A stretch of DNA of 41,288 nucleotides from Bacteroidales bacterium (GTDB lineage: Bacteria > Bacteroidota > Bacteroidia > Bacteroidales > UBA12077), in assembly GCA_027859205.1 (NCBI GenBank), contig JAQIBH010000076.1:1-41288 (forward strand). Direction: 5' to 3'. Shown here one piece after another: positions 26,769-34,884 of this stretch (its first letter is position 1; every line of letters begins with the position of its first letter). A program made the position numbers and the translations under genes. A model generated the notes under the pieces. That model searched no databases. It saw only the letters and a list, made by a program, of their open reading frames with translations, and had not been told where the DNA came from.

Positions 26769-27938
26769 TTATTTAAATGCGTATTCAAATGTACTTGTTA
26801 ATTGTTTTTTAGAAGGATTTACTGAAACAATATCGCCATCAGGATTAATTAAAAAGCTTGTTGGTAGATCTCTTATATTGTATATCTTGGCATAGTATGA
26901 TGTTCTGCCATTCAAATCAATAACATTTATCCACGAAAGTTGATCGAAATCAATAATTCGTGTCCAGTTTTCTTTTTTAGTATCAAGTGAAACCTGATAT
27001 ATTTCAAATCCTTTGCTATGATATTTTTTATAAATTTCCTTAAGTTCAATATTACGTTGAATGCTTTCTTTACTCCAAGTTGCCCAAAAGTTTAGCAGAA
27101 TGTATTTTGCATCAATACCATTAATTGAAACACTATCGCCATATTGATTTGGTAAATATATTTCAGGGATACTCACAACATCTTGGTTTTTTGTTATTTC
27201 ATTTAATTGCATATCGGTTTTTAACTGATTGTATCGTTTAAACAGATTTTCTTTATCGGCAATTAATGCTTTTACATGATTTGATTCTGGATATTTCTTT
27301 ATAAGAGCCTCCGAAACTATTTTAATGTATTGTAAGTCTCTGTTTTTGTATAATACAAAATTCTTATCATCGTATTTCTGATAAAGAGCTACAATACTTG
27401 CTAAGTTATTTAAATTATTTATTATAAAAGCAATTGAAGAATCTCTTTGTTCATCAACTATAACTGCGTAAGAATTATTAATGCCATTAATTTCTTGGTC
27501 AAACTTATCACTACCCTTAATCGTCTCAATATAATCAGTTAATGAATCTAACCTAGCTTTTGTGTCAATTAATTGATTATTTATTTTTTGAATAAGGCCA
27601 GAGCTCTCAGAACCTTTAATTATTGCTTTGCTCATATAAGAAGCATCGGCATTTATTTGAACTGATTCTCCAGGTTCAATCAACAAAGTCAGAAAAGTAT
27701 TTTTAGAAACAGATAAATGATAAAACCGGGGAATATCAGTTGATGATTTAAATTTAAAATTCCCTATAGAATCTAATCTTATTGTATCTATTTCTTGAGT
27801 CCCCGAAATTAAAAGTTCACTGAACGTAAGTTTCTTTCCTACACCATTTTCAATAGTTCCAGCAATTTCAATTTTACTTGATTTATTACAAGATGAAAGG
27901 ATTAATAAACTAATAAAGAGATATAATATACGTTTCAT
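26769..27938 (-). CDS. TlpA-like lipoprotein lacking the CxxC motif
   Basis: A 389-residue lipoprotein (LLILSSC, Cys17) with an N-terminal DUF4369-like domain (residues about 20-110, IAGTIENGVGKKLTFSE), a helical middle and a C-terminal thioredoxin/AhpC-TSA domain. Where the redox motif should be, it reads FWATWSKES, with Ser289 and Ser292 replacing both cysteines; the cis-Pro region NIRDLPTSFLIN is kept. It is therefore unlikely to be a thiol-disulfide oxidoreductase and may have become a binding protein. It is the tandem paralogue of the gene at 28029-29189, which keeps WCRPC. Confidence 0.85.
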   Translation of the reverse strand: MKRILYLFISLLILSSCNKSSKIEIAGTIENGVGKKLTFSELLISGTQEIDTIRLDSIGNFKFKSSTDIPRFYHLSVSKNTFLTLLIEPGESVQINADASYMSKAIIKGSESSGLIQKINNQLIDTKARLDSLTDYIETIKGSDKFDQEINGINNSYAVIVDEQRDSSIAFIINNLNNLASIVALYQKYDDKNFVLYKNRDLQYIKIVSEALIKKYPESNHVKALIADKENLFKRYNQLKTDMQLNEITKNQDVVSIPEIYLPNQYGDSVSINGIDAKYILLNFWATWSKESIQRNIELKEIYKKYHSKGFEIYQVSLDTKKENWTRIIDFDQLSWINVIDLNGRTSYYAKIYNIRDLPTSFLINPDGDIVSVNPSKKQLTSTFEYAFK

Positions 27939-28028
27939 ACTAATTTTATTGTTAATATTATTTTATCAATACTTGGTTATTTCAGTTTAAAAACAACCAG
28001 ATATATTTTATTTTCTAACATCGCTAAG

Positions 28029-29189
28029 TTAATTAAATATTTCTGAAAGTTTTGCTTCAAGTACATCCCCTCGTAGATTTTTAGCGATTATTTTACCTTT
28101 TTTATCGAGCAAAAAATTGGCAGGAATAGATTGCACTTGATATATTTTTGCAGGTGCACAATTCCAATATTGCAGGTCGCTCACTTGTGTCCAAACTAAC
28201 TTATCACTTTCAATTGCATTTATCCACGGTTCGCGGTTTTTATCTAAAGAAACTTGATAAATTTCAAATCCTTTTTCATAGTATTTATCATAACTTCGTA
28301 CAAGGTTCGGATTTTCAATACGACACGGACGACACCACGAAGCCCAAAAATCTAGCAATACGTATTTGCCTCTTAATGATGAAAGTGCTATTGTATCACC
28401 TTTAGGATTACGAAGTTTTATATCTGGAGCAATTTCTCCAATTCCAACAATATTATTGATTTTAGATTCATTATATCGTTGTCTCTTAATTTCTAAAATT
28501 TGAGTGTGTAGAGTTTTTACAGCATCCGATTCTGGATACTTTTGCATTAAAGTAGAATCGACCAATGTAAAATATTCCATATGATCATTAGGATTTAACA
28601 CATATCTTCTTGGGGCAATTTGCTGATACAAAGCCATTAAGCTAGCCAAAGAATACGAATTCTTTTTTATGAAATTCTTTGTGAATTCAGTATGTTCTGA
28701 AATTATTTCTTGCGAACGTAGTTGTAGCGAATCTCTTACTATATTAATTTTCGAAGTGCCAATTAATGAGGTATAATAAGCGCCTAAAGAATCTAATTGC
28801 TCTACACTTTTGTCTAAGCGAGATCTTAATATAAAAATACTATGACTATCTGGTGAGCCTTCAATAATAGAATTATTAGCTAGATTAATATTCTTTGCCT
28901 TTATAACAATTTGCTCAAGTGGATTAACGATTAAGGTTAAATAATTATTGGTATTTGTCCTTATTGCATAGAATTTAGGAATATCTGTTTGCCCTTTAAA
29001 AGAAAAGGTTCCTTTGTCGTTAAGAATTATAGAATCTAAAAAAACGATATCTTTAGATTGTAGTTCTATTAAATATAATTTCTCTCCATTTGCATTTTTT
29101 ATCTCTCCCGAAATTGTAAAAAACTCGGGTTCCGATTCACATGAGGTAATTATCAATACCAAAGTAATTAGCCAAAAAAATCTCTTCAT
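28029..29189 (-). CDS. TlpA-like thiol-disulfide oxidoreductase lipoprotein
   Basis: A 386-residue lipoprotein (LIITSC, Cys17) with a DUF4369-like N-terminal domain and a C-terminal thioredoxin fold. The active site is intact: Cys286 and Cys289 in FWASWCRPCR, cis-Pro in QSIPANFLLD. The expected role is disulfide reduction or transfer in the periplasm; partners are unknown. It is 90 bases upstream of the TlpA-like paralogue and first in a minus-strand series that may extend to the methyltransferase gene. No promoter match was found upstream. Confidence 0.88.
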   Translation of the reverse strand: MKRFFWLITLVLIITSCESEPEFFTISGEIKNANGEKLYLIELQSKDIVFLDSIILNDKGTFSFKGQTDIPKFYAIRTNTNNYLTLIVNPLEQIVIKAKNINLANNSIIEGSPDSHSIFILRSRLDKSVEQLDSLGAYYTSLIGTSKINIVRDSLQLRSQEIISEHTEFTKNFIKKNSYSLASLMALYQQIAPRRYVLNPNDHMEYFTLVDSTLMQKYPESDAVKTLHTQILEIKRQRYNESKINNIVGIGEIAPDIKLRNPKGDTIALSSLRGKYVLLDFWASWCRPCRIENPNLVRSYDKYYEKGFEIYQVSLDKNREPWINAIESDKLVWTQVSDLQYWNCAPAKIYQVQSIPANFLLDKKGKIIAKNLRGDVLEAKLSEIFN

Positions 29190-29310
29190 TTTAAATTCTT
29201 ATTAAATTATATTTCATTGATTTTAAAACAACTGTCCTTATAACCTGAGTTCGACTTAATACATTTGCTTAAACTTCTATTTGCCAGACGCTTGCTGATT
29301 TCATGTTAAA

Positions 29311-29412
29311 AAGTATCAAGTATCAAGCCCCAAGTATCAAGAAATAGATTTTTTTGTCTTGAATCTTTCTGCCTGCCGGCAGGCAGGGTTACTCATATCT
29401 TGATACTTTGAT
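29311..29412. repeat. Compound intergenic repeat with palindrome
   Basis: The 417-base gap 29190-29606 has no gene. It holds three direct copies of AGTATCAAG (29312-29320, 29319-29327, 29333-29341), then an 18-bp perfect palindrome CTGCCTGCCGGCAGGCAG (29369-29386), then an inverted copy TCTTGATACTTTGAT (29398-29412). The outer units are the same repeat as the inverted repeats around the bundle gene at 19.2-19.6 kb, here without any gene between them. The rest of the gap is AT-rich, ending in the ribF promoter. Confidence 0.65.
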
Positions 29413-29575
29413 GCCTAAAATAATAAAGAGTCTTAATATCATCTGTTTAGTCTTATTCTTATATCGAACTGACGTTAATAGTTTATTGTATGTATGTATT
29501 ATTTCCTTTGGCGAATTTAGTAAATATTTTAAACATTACTTGAAATAAGAGTAGTTAGGAATAATTTATTTTCTT

Positions 29576-29583
29576 TACTTTTG
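29576..29583 (+). promoter_or_regulatory. -7 box for ribF
   Basis: TACTTTTG matches TAnnTTTG and lies 23 bases before the ribF ATG. The -33 box is unclear. No FMN riboswitch sequence was recognised upstream. Confidence 0.55.
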
Positions 29584-29606
29584 TCACCTTAAAAAAATCG
29601 ATTCAA

Positions 29607-30542
29607 ATGATCATTCATACCGATTTAACTAATTTAAAAATTTATAATCCAATTATTACCATTGGCGTATTTGATGGAGTACATCTTGGGCATTTGCGTG
29701 TATTAGACCGTTTAAAGGAAATAGCAAAGGAAAAAGGTGGCGAATCAGTTGTATTTACATTATGGCCGCATCCAAGAATTGTGCTGGATAAGGATGCAGA
29801 GTCATTGCGTTTATTAACTAATATTGAAGAAAAGAAAGGCTTGCTTTCCAAAACAGGAATCGATCATTTAATTGTTTGTCCTTTTACAAAAGAATTTTCG
29901 CAACTAGAGGCATGTGATTTTATTGAAGAATATCTTGTGAAAAAAATCAAAGTAAAGCATCTCGTTTTTGGATATAATCATCAGTTTGGGAAAGACAGAA
30001 AAGCGGGTTTTGATTTCTTAAATGAATGTGCTCAGAAATATGGATTTAGTACTGAGAAGTTAGATGTACGCTTAGTTGATAACGACAAGGTAAGCTCTAC
30101 AAAAATAAGAGAATATTTAACTTCTGGATTTTTGGATATTGCAAATAAATATCTTGGTTACAAGTATTTTATAAGTGGTAATGTTATTGAAGGAAATCAA
30201 ATTGGCAGAAAAATAGGCTTCCCAACTGCAAATATTAAAATACCTGAGCCTTATAAACAAGTGCCAAAAGATGGCGTTTATGCTGTACAAGTGAAACTGG
30301 GTGAAGATTCATATTACGGAATGCTTAATATTGGTTCTCGGCCTACTGTTGAGCCTACAATCATAACAAAAAACATTGAAGTACATATTTTAAACTTCGA
30401 TCAAAAGATATATAACCAAACAATTACTGTTTCATTTCATAAACGAATTAGAGATGAAAAAAGATTTAATGGATTAGAAGAACTTACGCAACAATTAGAA
30501 AAAGATAAAAAAGTAATTAAACAGTTTTTTAGACTACCATAA
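29607..30542 (+). CDS. ribF: Bifunctional riboflavin kinase/FAD synthetase
   Basis: A 311-residue enzyme that makes FMN from riboflavin and then FAD. The N-terminal nucleotidyltransferase domain shows TIGVFDGVHLGH (HxGH motif), GYNHQFGKDRKAG and SSTKIREYL. The C-terminal kinase domain has GNVIEGNQIGRKIGFPTANI and DGVYAV. Length is normal for the bacterial bifunctional protein. It supplies FAD for SdhA and FMN for DusB among others. It is probably monocistronic, since ahcY downstream has its own consensus promoter. Confidence 0.95.
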   Translation: MIIHTDLTNLKIYNPIITIGVFDGVHLGHLRVLDRLKEIAKEKGGESVVFTLWPHPRIVLDKDAESLRLLTNIEEKKGLLSKTGIDHLIVCPFTKEFSQLEACDFIEEYLVKKIKVKHLVFGYNHQFGKDRKAGFDFLNECAQKYGFSTEKLDVRLVDNDKVSSTKIREYLTSGFLDIANKYLGYKYFISGNVIEGNQIGRKIGFPTANIKIPEPYKQVPKDGVYAVQVKLGEDSYYGMLNIGSRPTVEPTIITKNIEVHILNFDQKIYNQTITVSFHKRIRDEKRFNGLEELTQQLEKDKKVIKQFFRLP

Positions 30543-30572
30543 CTTAAAATAAGTCAATATTAATCTTATAGT

Positions 30573-30603
30573 TTTGAATGATTTACTTTTTAATGTAATT
30601 TTG
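30573..30603 (+). promoter_or_regulatory. Consensus promoter of ahcY
   Basis: TTTG at 30573-30576, 19 bases, TAATTTTG at 30596-30603: a full Bacteroidota promoter with canonical spacing. The leader is about 38 bases, with no recognisable SAH riboswitch. Confidence 0.75.
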
Positions 30604-30648
30604 CGATCCAATTTAGAACAGAAATAATTATAAATAATAAATATTACT

Positions 30649-32073
30649 ATGGAAATAGAAGGAACAATGGTTGACAACATGCCTTACAAGGTTAAAGATT
30701 TGAGTTTGGCTGAATACGGAAGAAAAGAAATAGAAATTGCAGAGAAAGAAATGCCGGGTCTTATGTCTCTTCGTGAAAAATATGGAAAAGAAAAACCACT
30801 AAGCGGATCTAGAATAATGGGTTCATTACATATGACAATACAAACGGCTGTTTTAATTGAAACATTAATTGAATTAGGAGCTGATGTTCGTTGGGCTAGT
30901 TGTAATATATTTTCTACTCAAGATCATGCTGCGGCTGCAATAGCTGCTACTGGAGTTCCGGTATTTGCATGGAAAGGAGAAACACTTGAGGAATATTGGT
31001 GGTGTACATATCAAGCCTTAACATTTCCGGGCGGAAAAGGTCCAAATATAATTGTAGATGATGGTGGTGATGCTTCAATGATGCTTCATATTGGTTATAA
31101 AGCTGAAAATGATGCTGCTTTCCTAAATGATGAACCCGATGCCGTTGACGAAAAAGAACTTTATAAAAGTTTAAAAAACACTTTAGTTAAAGATACTCAG
31201 AAATGGCATAATATGGTTAAAGAAATCAAAGGTGTTTCCGAAGAAACAACAACAGGAGTTCATCGATTATATCAAATGATGGAACGCGGAGAACTTCTTT
31301 TTCCTGCAATTAACGTTAACGATTCTGTTACAAAGTCGAAATTTGATAACTTATACGGATGTCGTGAATCTTTGGCCGATGGAATTAAACGTGCTACAGA
31401 TGTTATGTTAGCAGGTAAAGTTGTTGTTGTTTGTGGTTATGGTGATGTTGGAAAAGGTTCCGCAAAATCAATGCGTTCTTATGGCGCTCGTGTTATTGTA
31501 ACTGAAATTGATCCTATTTGTGCTTTACAAGCCTCAATGGAAGGTTTCGAAGTTAAACCTGTCGAAGAAGCGCTTAACGAAGGTAATATTTTTGTAACCA
31601 CAACAGGTAACAAAGATGTTATTACTGTTGATCATATGTCAAAAATGAAAGATCAAGCAATTGTTTGTAACATTGGACATTTTGATAATGAAATTCAGGT
31701 TGATCAATTAGAAAAATATTCTGGAATTAATAAAATTAATATTAAACCTCAGGTAGATAAATATGTATTTCCAGATGGACATGCAATTTTCTTATTGGCT
31801 GAAGGTAGACTAGTTAATTTAGGTTGTGCTACAGGTCATCCTTCATTTGTAATGAGTAATTCATTTACAAATCAAACATTAGCTCAAATTGAGTTATGGA
31901 AAAATGATTATAAACTTGATGTTTATCGTCTGCCAAAATATTTAGACGAAGAAGTTGCACGATTACATCTTGAGCAAATAGGAGTTAAGTTAACTAAACT
32001 TACACCTGATCAATCAGAATATTTGGGAATTCCTATTGAAGGTCCATACAAAGCAGATCATTACAGATATTAA
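30649..32073 (+). CDS. ahcY: Adenosylhomocysteinase
   Basis: A 474-residue NAD-dependent enzyme that hydrolyses S-adenosylhomocysteine to adenosine and homocysteine, relieving product inhibition of methyltransferases. [33 protein letters not shown] and DDGGDASMM form the substrate site; [16 protein letters not shown] is the NAD Rossmann loop. The C-terminus KADHYRY, which contacts the cofactor of the neighbouring subunit, is complete. The ATG at 30649 is used; a second ATG at codon 5 is possible. A strong terminator follows. Confidence 0.97.
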   Translation: MEIEGTMVDNMPYKVKDLSLAEYGRKEIEIAEKEMPGLMSLREKYGKEKPLSGSRIMGSLHMTIQTAVLIETLIELGADVRWASCNIFSTQDHAAAAIAATGVPVFAWKGETLEEYWWCTYQALTFPGGKGPNIIVDDGGDASMMLHIGYKAENDAAFLNDEPDAVDEKELYKSLKNTLVKDTQKWHNMVKEIKGVSEETTTGVHRLYQMMERGELLFPAINVNDSVTKSKFDNLYGCRESLADGIKRATDVMLAGKVVVVCGYGDVGKGSAKSMRSYGARVIVTEIDPICALQASMEGFEVKPVEEALNEGNIFVTTTGNKDVITVDHMSKMKDQAIVCNIGHFDNEIQVDQLEKYSGINKINIKPQVDKYVFPDGHAIFLLAEGRLVNLGCATGHPSFVMSNSFTNQTLAQIELWKNDYKLDVYRLPKYLDEEVARLHLEQIGVKLTKLTPDQSEYLGIPIEGPYKADHYRY

Positions 32074-32087
32074 ATGCTTTATAATAT

Positions 32088-32132
32088 ACAAAATAAAAAA
32101 CCTCCACTTTAAATGGAGGTTTTTTATTTTGT
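32088..32132. terminator. Bidirectional terminator between ahcY and the Rieske-like gene
   Basis: A perfect 19-bp stem (32088-32106 with 32114-32132) around CTTTAAA, with CCTCCA/TGGAGG at the top and A/T runs at the base, working for both convergent genes. Confidence 0.92.
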
Positions 32133-32139
32133 AGTTATT

Positions 32140-32153
32140 CCTGCGAAAGCAGG
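32140..32153. repeat. Half-copy of a CCTGC-GAAA-GCAGG palindrome
   Basis: CCTGC, a GAAA tetraloop, then GCAGG, directly after the terminator. It resembles the hairpin half of the GTCATTCC-type element at 12546-12621, and looks like a truncated copy. Confidence 0.5.
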
Positions 32154-32168
32154 GGTCAGTATGTTTTG

Positions 32169-32615
32169 TTAATTTGTTACAGTAACAGTATTTGCTCCAT
32201 CAAAATAACAGTTATAACGTTTCAAAGGATAATTTGCAGGTCCTTGTTGAACAGTTCCAGGCAAGTCTTCGCCTACCATCCAAAATCCAGAGCCACAACA
32301 AGGGCATTCAAAAATTCCAATAAACTCATTATCTTCTTGTAAAACACAATCACGTGAAGCTTCATATGTACATGCTCTGTCAAAAGCTAAAAAACTATTG
32401 TCTGTTTCTCTATATATTATTAATCCTCCAACACCATAGCCATCTATTTCAGCATAATATCCAGGCAAAACATTGCTAAGCTGAGTATCTAGCGATAAAA
32501 TTACATAAACAGAAACATTTGGAAAAGGAATTTCATCATCATTGCACCGAACAAAAGTGACTAGTATTAATATTGATATTAAAAAAAATCTTAAATTTGA
32601 AAATATTCTTTTCAT
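32169..32615 (-). CDS. Rieske-like lipoprotein with altered ligand residues
   Basis: A 148-residue lipoprotein (Cys24 in VTFVRC). The C-terminal half follows the Rieske plan: FLAFDRACTYE (76-85), then CPCCGSGFWMVGEDLPG (104-120), QQGPANYPLKRY. In Rieske proteins these positions are CxH and CxxH. Here they are Cys82-x-Tyr84 and Cys104-x-x-Cys107, so both His ligands are replaced. Cys90 and Cys106 could form the disulfide of cytochrome bc1-type Rieske proteins. Whether any cluster is bound is unknown; metal, zinc or no cofactor are all possible. It is convergent with ahcY and shares a divergent promoter region with the gene at 32648. Confidence 0.75.
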   Translation of the reverse strand: MKRIFSNLRFFLISILILVTFVRCNDDEIPFPNVSVYVILSLDTQLSNVLPGYYAEIDGYGVGGLIIYRETDNSFLAFDRACTYEASRDCVLQEDNEFIGIFECPCCGSGFWMVGEDLPGTVQQGPANYPLKRYNCYFDGANTVTVTN

Positions 32616-32641
32616 GTGTAAGTAATTTAATTTACAAAAAT
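32591..32641. promoter_or_regulatory. Face-to-face divergent promoters
   Basis: TATTTTTG on the minus strand (32634-32641) sits 19 bases upstream of the Rieske-like start. TAAATTTG on the plus strand (32591-32598) lies inside the Rieske-like coding start and points to the lipoprotein gene at 32648. Both match TAnnTTTG; the two predicted transcripts overlap by about 20 bases. No -33 boxes were confirmed. Confidence 0.4.
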
Positions 32642-32647
32642 AAGTAA

Positions 32648-33061
32648 ATGCTTTTCAAATTAAGGCATCCGTTCTTTTTAATTTTAAGTTTGGTTTTTAT
32701 AATTGCTTGTAACACAAAGAAACCGATGACTGGTCAAGAAAAATCGGAAAAATATAAAGCACAAATTGAAAAGAAGAAAAAAAGGGAATATAAAAAAAGC
32801 ATAAAAAGAGCCAGAGAACGACAATATGATATTCAGGCTCAAAGCTCAAAAGAAAGATGGGACATAAATCAAGAAAAATCTAAAAATTGGAGAAAAATAA
32901 AATTTCACAACAAACCAATTAGTTATAGAATAAGAAAGTTTTTTGAGATTTTTAAAAGAAAGCCAAAACCAGAGGAAGGACTTTTCTCAAAAAAGCAAAA
33001 AAGAAAAGGAAACCGAAGTTTTTTTAAAAAAATATTTAAAAAGAAAAAAAGGAAAAAATAA
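32648..33061 (+). CDS. Very basic small lipoprotein of unknown function
   Basis: A 137-residue protein with a signal and lipobox (FIIAC, Cys21). The mature part is dominated by Lys and Arg, with runs such as EKKKKREYKKSIKRARER and a C-terminal KKIFKKKKRKK, plus about ten acidic residues only. No domain was recognised. The charge suggests binding to lipopolysaccharide, teichoic-like polymers or nucleic acid at the envelope; this is inference. It is followed after 2 bases by a gene for an acidic anchored protein, probably cotranscribed. Confidence 0.65.
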   Translation: MLFKLRHPFFLILSLVFIIACNTKKPMTGQEKSEKYKAQIEKKKKREYKKSIKRARERQYDIQAQSSKERWDINQEKSKNWRKIKFHNKPISYRIRKFFEIFKRKPKPEEGLFSKKQKRKGNRSFFKKIFKKKKRKK

Positions 33062-33063
33062 TC

Positions 33064-33537
33064 ATGGGAGACAATTTCGATAGTATTATATATATAATCA
33101 TAACCATTGTTGCTATTGCTGTTTCTTTGTTTGGTAAAAAGAAAAAGAAAAGCACAAATGGTGTTCATCCTTTAAGCAACGAGAATCAACCTGAACCCAA
33201 AAGGCGCCCGTTTCTATCTAATCTGGAACAGCTTTTAAAAGAAGAAATTGGTGTAAACGATCAGGATTATCAGCATGAATATGATACTGATTCAATAAAT
33301 GATACCAATAAAGAATATACGATGAAAGAGGAAGTTTTTGAAAAACAAAAAAAGGAAACTATCAAGTCAGACGATAAAGTTCCTTCCAGCATTGAAAATG
33401 AAGATACAAATAAAACATTTTCAAATTCTATTCAAGATGGAGATTTAACAAAACCCGAGGGAGATTCAATTTTAAAAGATATTAATTTAAGAGATGCTGT
33501 AATCTATTCCGAGATAATAAATCGAAAGAAATATTAA
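33064..33537 (+). CDS. Small single-pass membrane protein of unknown function
   Basis: A 157-residue protein with a membrane helix at residues about 8-23 (IIYIIITIVAIAVSLF), then KKKKK and a hydrophilic, Asp/Glu/Asn/Ser-rich, probably disordered tail (residues 30-157). No domain was recognised. It starts 2 bases after the stop of the basic lipoprotein; the opposite charges of the two products invite the guess that they interact. It is real by reading-frame length and coupling. Confidence 0.65.
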   Translation: MGDNFDSIIYIIITIVAIAVSLFGKKKKKSTNGVHPLSNENQPEPKRRPFLSNLEQLLKEEIGVNDQDYQHEYDTDSINDTNKEYTMKEEVFEKQKKETIKSDDKVPSSIENEDTNKTFSNSIQDGDLTKPEGDSILKDINLRDAVIYSEIINRKKY

Positions 33538-33612
33538 ATCTTCTTTGTTAACTGATAATTAGTTAAGAAAACTTCAAATCTTAATAATTATGTGTTTGTA
33601 ATTTATTTTATT

Positions 33613-33660
33613 TAAATTTGTAAACACAAGAAGAGTTCCGAATTTGATGGAATTCTTCTT
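33613..33660 (+). promoter_or_regulatory. greA promoter with leader hairpin
   Basis: TAAATTTG (33613-33620) matches TAnnTTTG. Transcription would start just before an imperfect hairpin: AAGAAGAGTTCC (33628-33639) with GGAATTCTTCTT (33649-33660), 11 of 12 pairs, loop GAATTTGAT, followed by TATTTATTTATA. It may be a leader attenuator of greA or the terminator of the upstream pair; both readings fit. Confidence 0.4.
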
Positions 33661-33706
33661 TATTTATTTATAGTTACTAAAAGCATAAATTTTAAAATTT
33701 AATACA

Positions 33707-34180
33707 ATGGCAAATGTTTCTTACGTTACAGAACAGGGATTGGAAAAATTAAAGAAGGAATTAGAACAACTAGAGACTGTTGAAAGACCAAGTATTTCTC
33801 AACAAATAGCTGAGGCTCGCGATAAAGGTGATTTATCTGAGAATGCTGAATATGATGCCGCAAAAGAAGCACAGGGAATGTTGGAATTAAAAATAAGTAA
33901 ATTAAAAGATGCTCTAGCAAATTCCAGAGTTTTAGATAAATCTAAGTTGGACACTTCAACGGTTCAGATTTTAAATATAGTTCAATTAAAAAACAAAAAA
34001 GATGGTAAGATAATGGAGTATACCATTGTTTCAGATACTGAGGCTGATTTGAAAGAAGGTAAAATGTCAATTAATACTCCCATAGCTCAAGGTTTATTGG
34101 GCAAAAAAGTTGGTGATGTGGCCGAAGTAGTTGTTCCTTCAGGGAAAATGGAATTTGAGATTATAAAGATATCCTTATAA
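33707..34180 (+). CDS. greA: Transcription elongation factor GreA
   Basis: A 157-residue secondary-channel factor that stimulates cleavage of backtracked RNA in RNA polymerase. The N-terminal coiled coil has LEKLKKELEQLETVERP and the tip with the acidic pair in ARDKGDLSENAEYDAAKEAQ (Asp/Glu needed for cleavage). The C-terminal FKBP-like domain has YTIVSDTEADLKEGKMS and PIAQGLLGKKVGDVAEV. The full length is present. The HIT gene follows after 11 bases; greA-HIT pairs are common in Bacteroidota. Confidence 0.96.
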   Translation: MANVSYVTEQGLEKLKKELEQLETVERPSISQQIAEARDKGDLSENAEYDAAKEAQGMLELKISKLKDALANSRVLDKSKLDTSTVQILNIVQLKNKKDGKIMEYTIVSDTEADLKEGKMSINTPIAQGLLGKKVGDVAEVVVPSGKMEFEIIKISL

Positions 34181-34191
34181 ACTTTAACATT

Positions 34192-34587
34192 ATGGCTTCA
34201 ATATTTACAAAAATAATAAACGGAGAAATTCCTTCGTATAAAATAGCGGAGGATGAAAATTATTATGCGTTTTTAGATATTAATCCGCTTACAAAGGGAC
34301 ATACTTTAGTTATACCTAAAATTGAAATTAATTATTTGTTTGATTTAAATGATGATACCTTAAAAGGATTAAGCGTTTTCTCAAAACAAGTGGCAAAAGC
34401 TATCGATAAAGTAATTGAATGCAAGCGTGTTGGAGTTGTTGTATTGGGATTGGAAGTTCCTCATGCTCATATTCATTTAATTCCATTAGATAGTGAAGCC
34501 GATGCTTGCTTTTCTAAACCAAAATTAAAATTAGAACAGGAAGAATTTCAGGAAATTGCTGAAAAAATAAAGTCCGCATTTGAATAG
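34192..34587 (+). CDS. HIT family nucleotide-binding protein
   Basis: A 131-residue histidine-triad protein: TKIINGEIPSYKIAEDE at the start, GHTLVIPK (36-43) and the active site His91-Ala-His93-Ile-His95 in VPHAHIHLIPL. Relatives hydrolyse AMP-lysine, Ap4A or other adenylylated compounds, and the actual substrate is unknown. It is cotranscribed with greA. Confidence 0.92.
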   Translation: MASIFTKIINGEIPSYKIAEDENYYAFLDINPLTKGHTLVIPKIEINYLFDLNDDTLKGLSVFSKQVAKAIDKVIECKRVGVVVLGLEVPHAHIHLIPLDSEADACFSKPKLKLEQEEFQEIAEKIKSAFE

Positions 34588-34609
34588 AAATTTAATTTTC
34601 GATAAATAT

Positions 34610-34644
34610 GAAACATCCGAAATATTTAATATTTCGGATGTTTC
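34610..34644 (+). terminator. Terminator-like hairpin after the HIT gene
   Basis: A perfect 17-base inverted repeat (34610-34626 with 34628-34644), GAAACATCCGAAATATT and its complement, almost without loop, so the top base pairs will open. There is no strong T run after it. Confidence 0.65.
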
Positions 34645-34761
34645 TGTTTAAACAGGAAGTTAAAGTTTGTTAAAAAAACAACTTGAAAAGATTAACTTAT
34701 AAACTATACTCGTTATATATGAGAATAAAAGAAAACTTACCTTCCGGACAGGCAATTTAAT

Positions 34762-34797
34762 TTTCGTTAAAAAAAGTTAATTCAATTAACAACGAAA
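34762..34797. repeat. Palindrome upstream of the TonB-family gene
   Basis: GTTAATT-C-AATTAAC (34776-34790) is nested inside TTTCGTT (34762-34768) / AACGAAA (34791-34797), with seven A on one side. It could be an operator, but no promoter match was found nearby to position it. Confidence 0.35.
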
Positions 34798-34884
34798 TCT
34801 AGATTACGTATACTTTAACAAAGACCGGCCTTTAAGCGAGAATTTGTGGGGAAGAAAATGTTTAACCTTTAAAACCACAATGCC

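Noticed and set aside
29311-29342. Possible CRISPR-like array of AGTATCAAG units
   Set aside because: The units are nine bases, overlapping or four to five bases apart, with no spacers or cas genes; they belong to the dispersed repeat.
29190-29606. FMN riboswitch before ribF
   Set aside because: No RFN-type conserved segments were seen; the gap is explained by repeats and a short leader.
30604-30648. SAH or SAM riboswitch before ahcY
   Set aside because: The leader after the consensus promoter is under 45 bases and has no stem-forming GC-rich segments.
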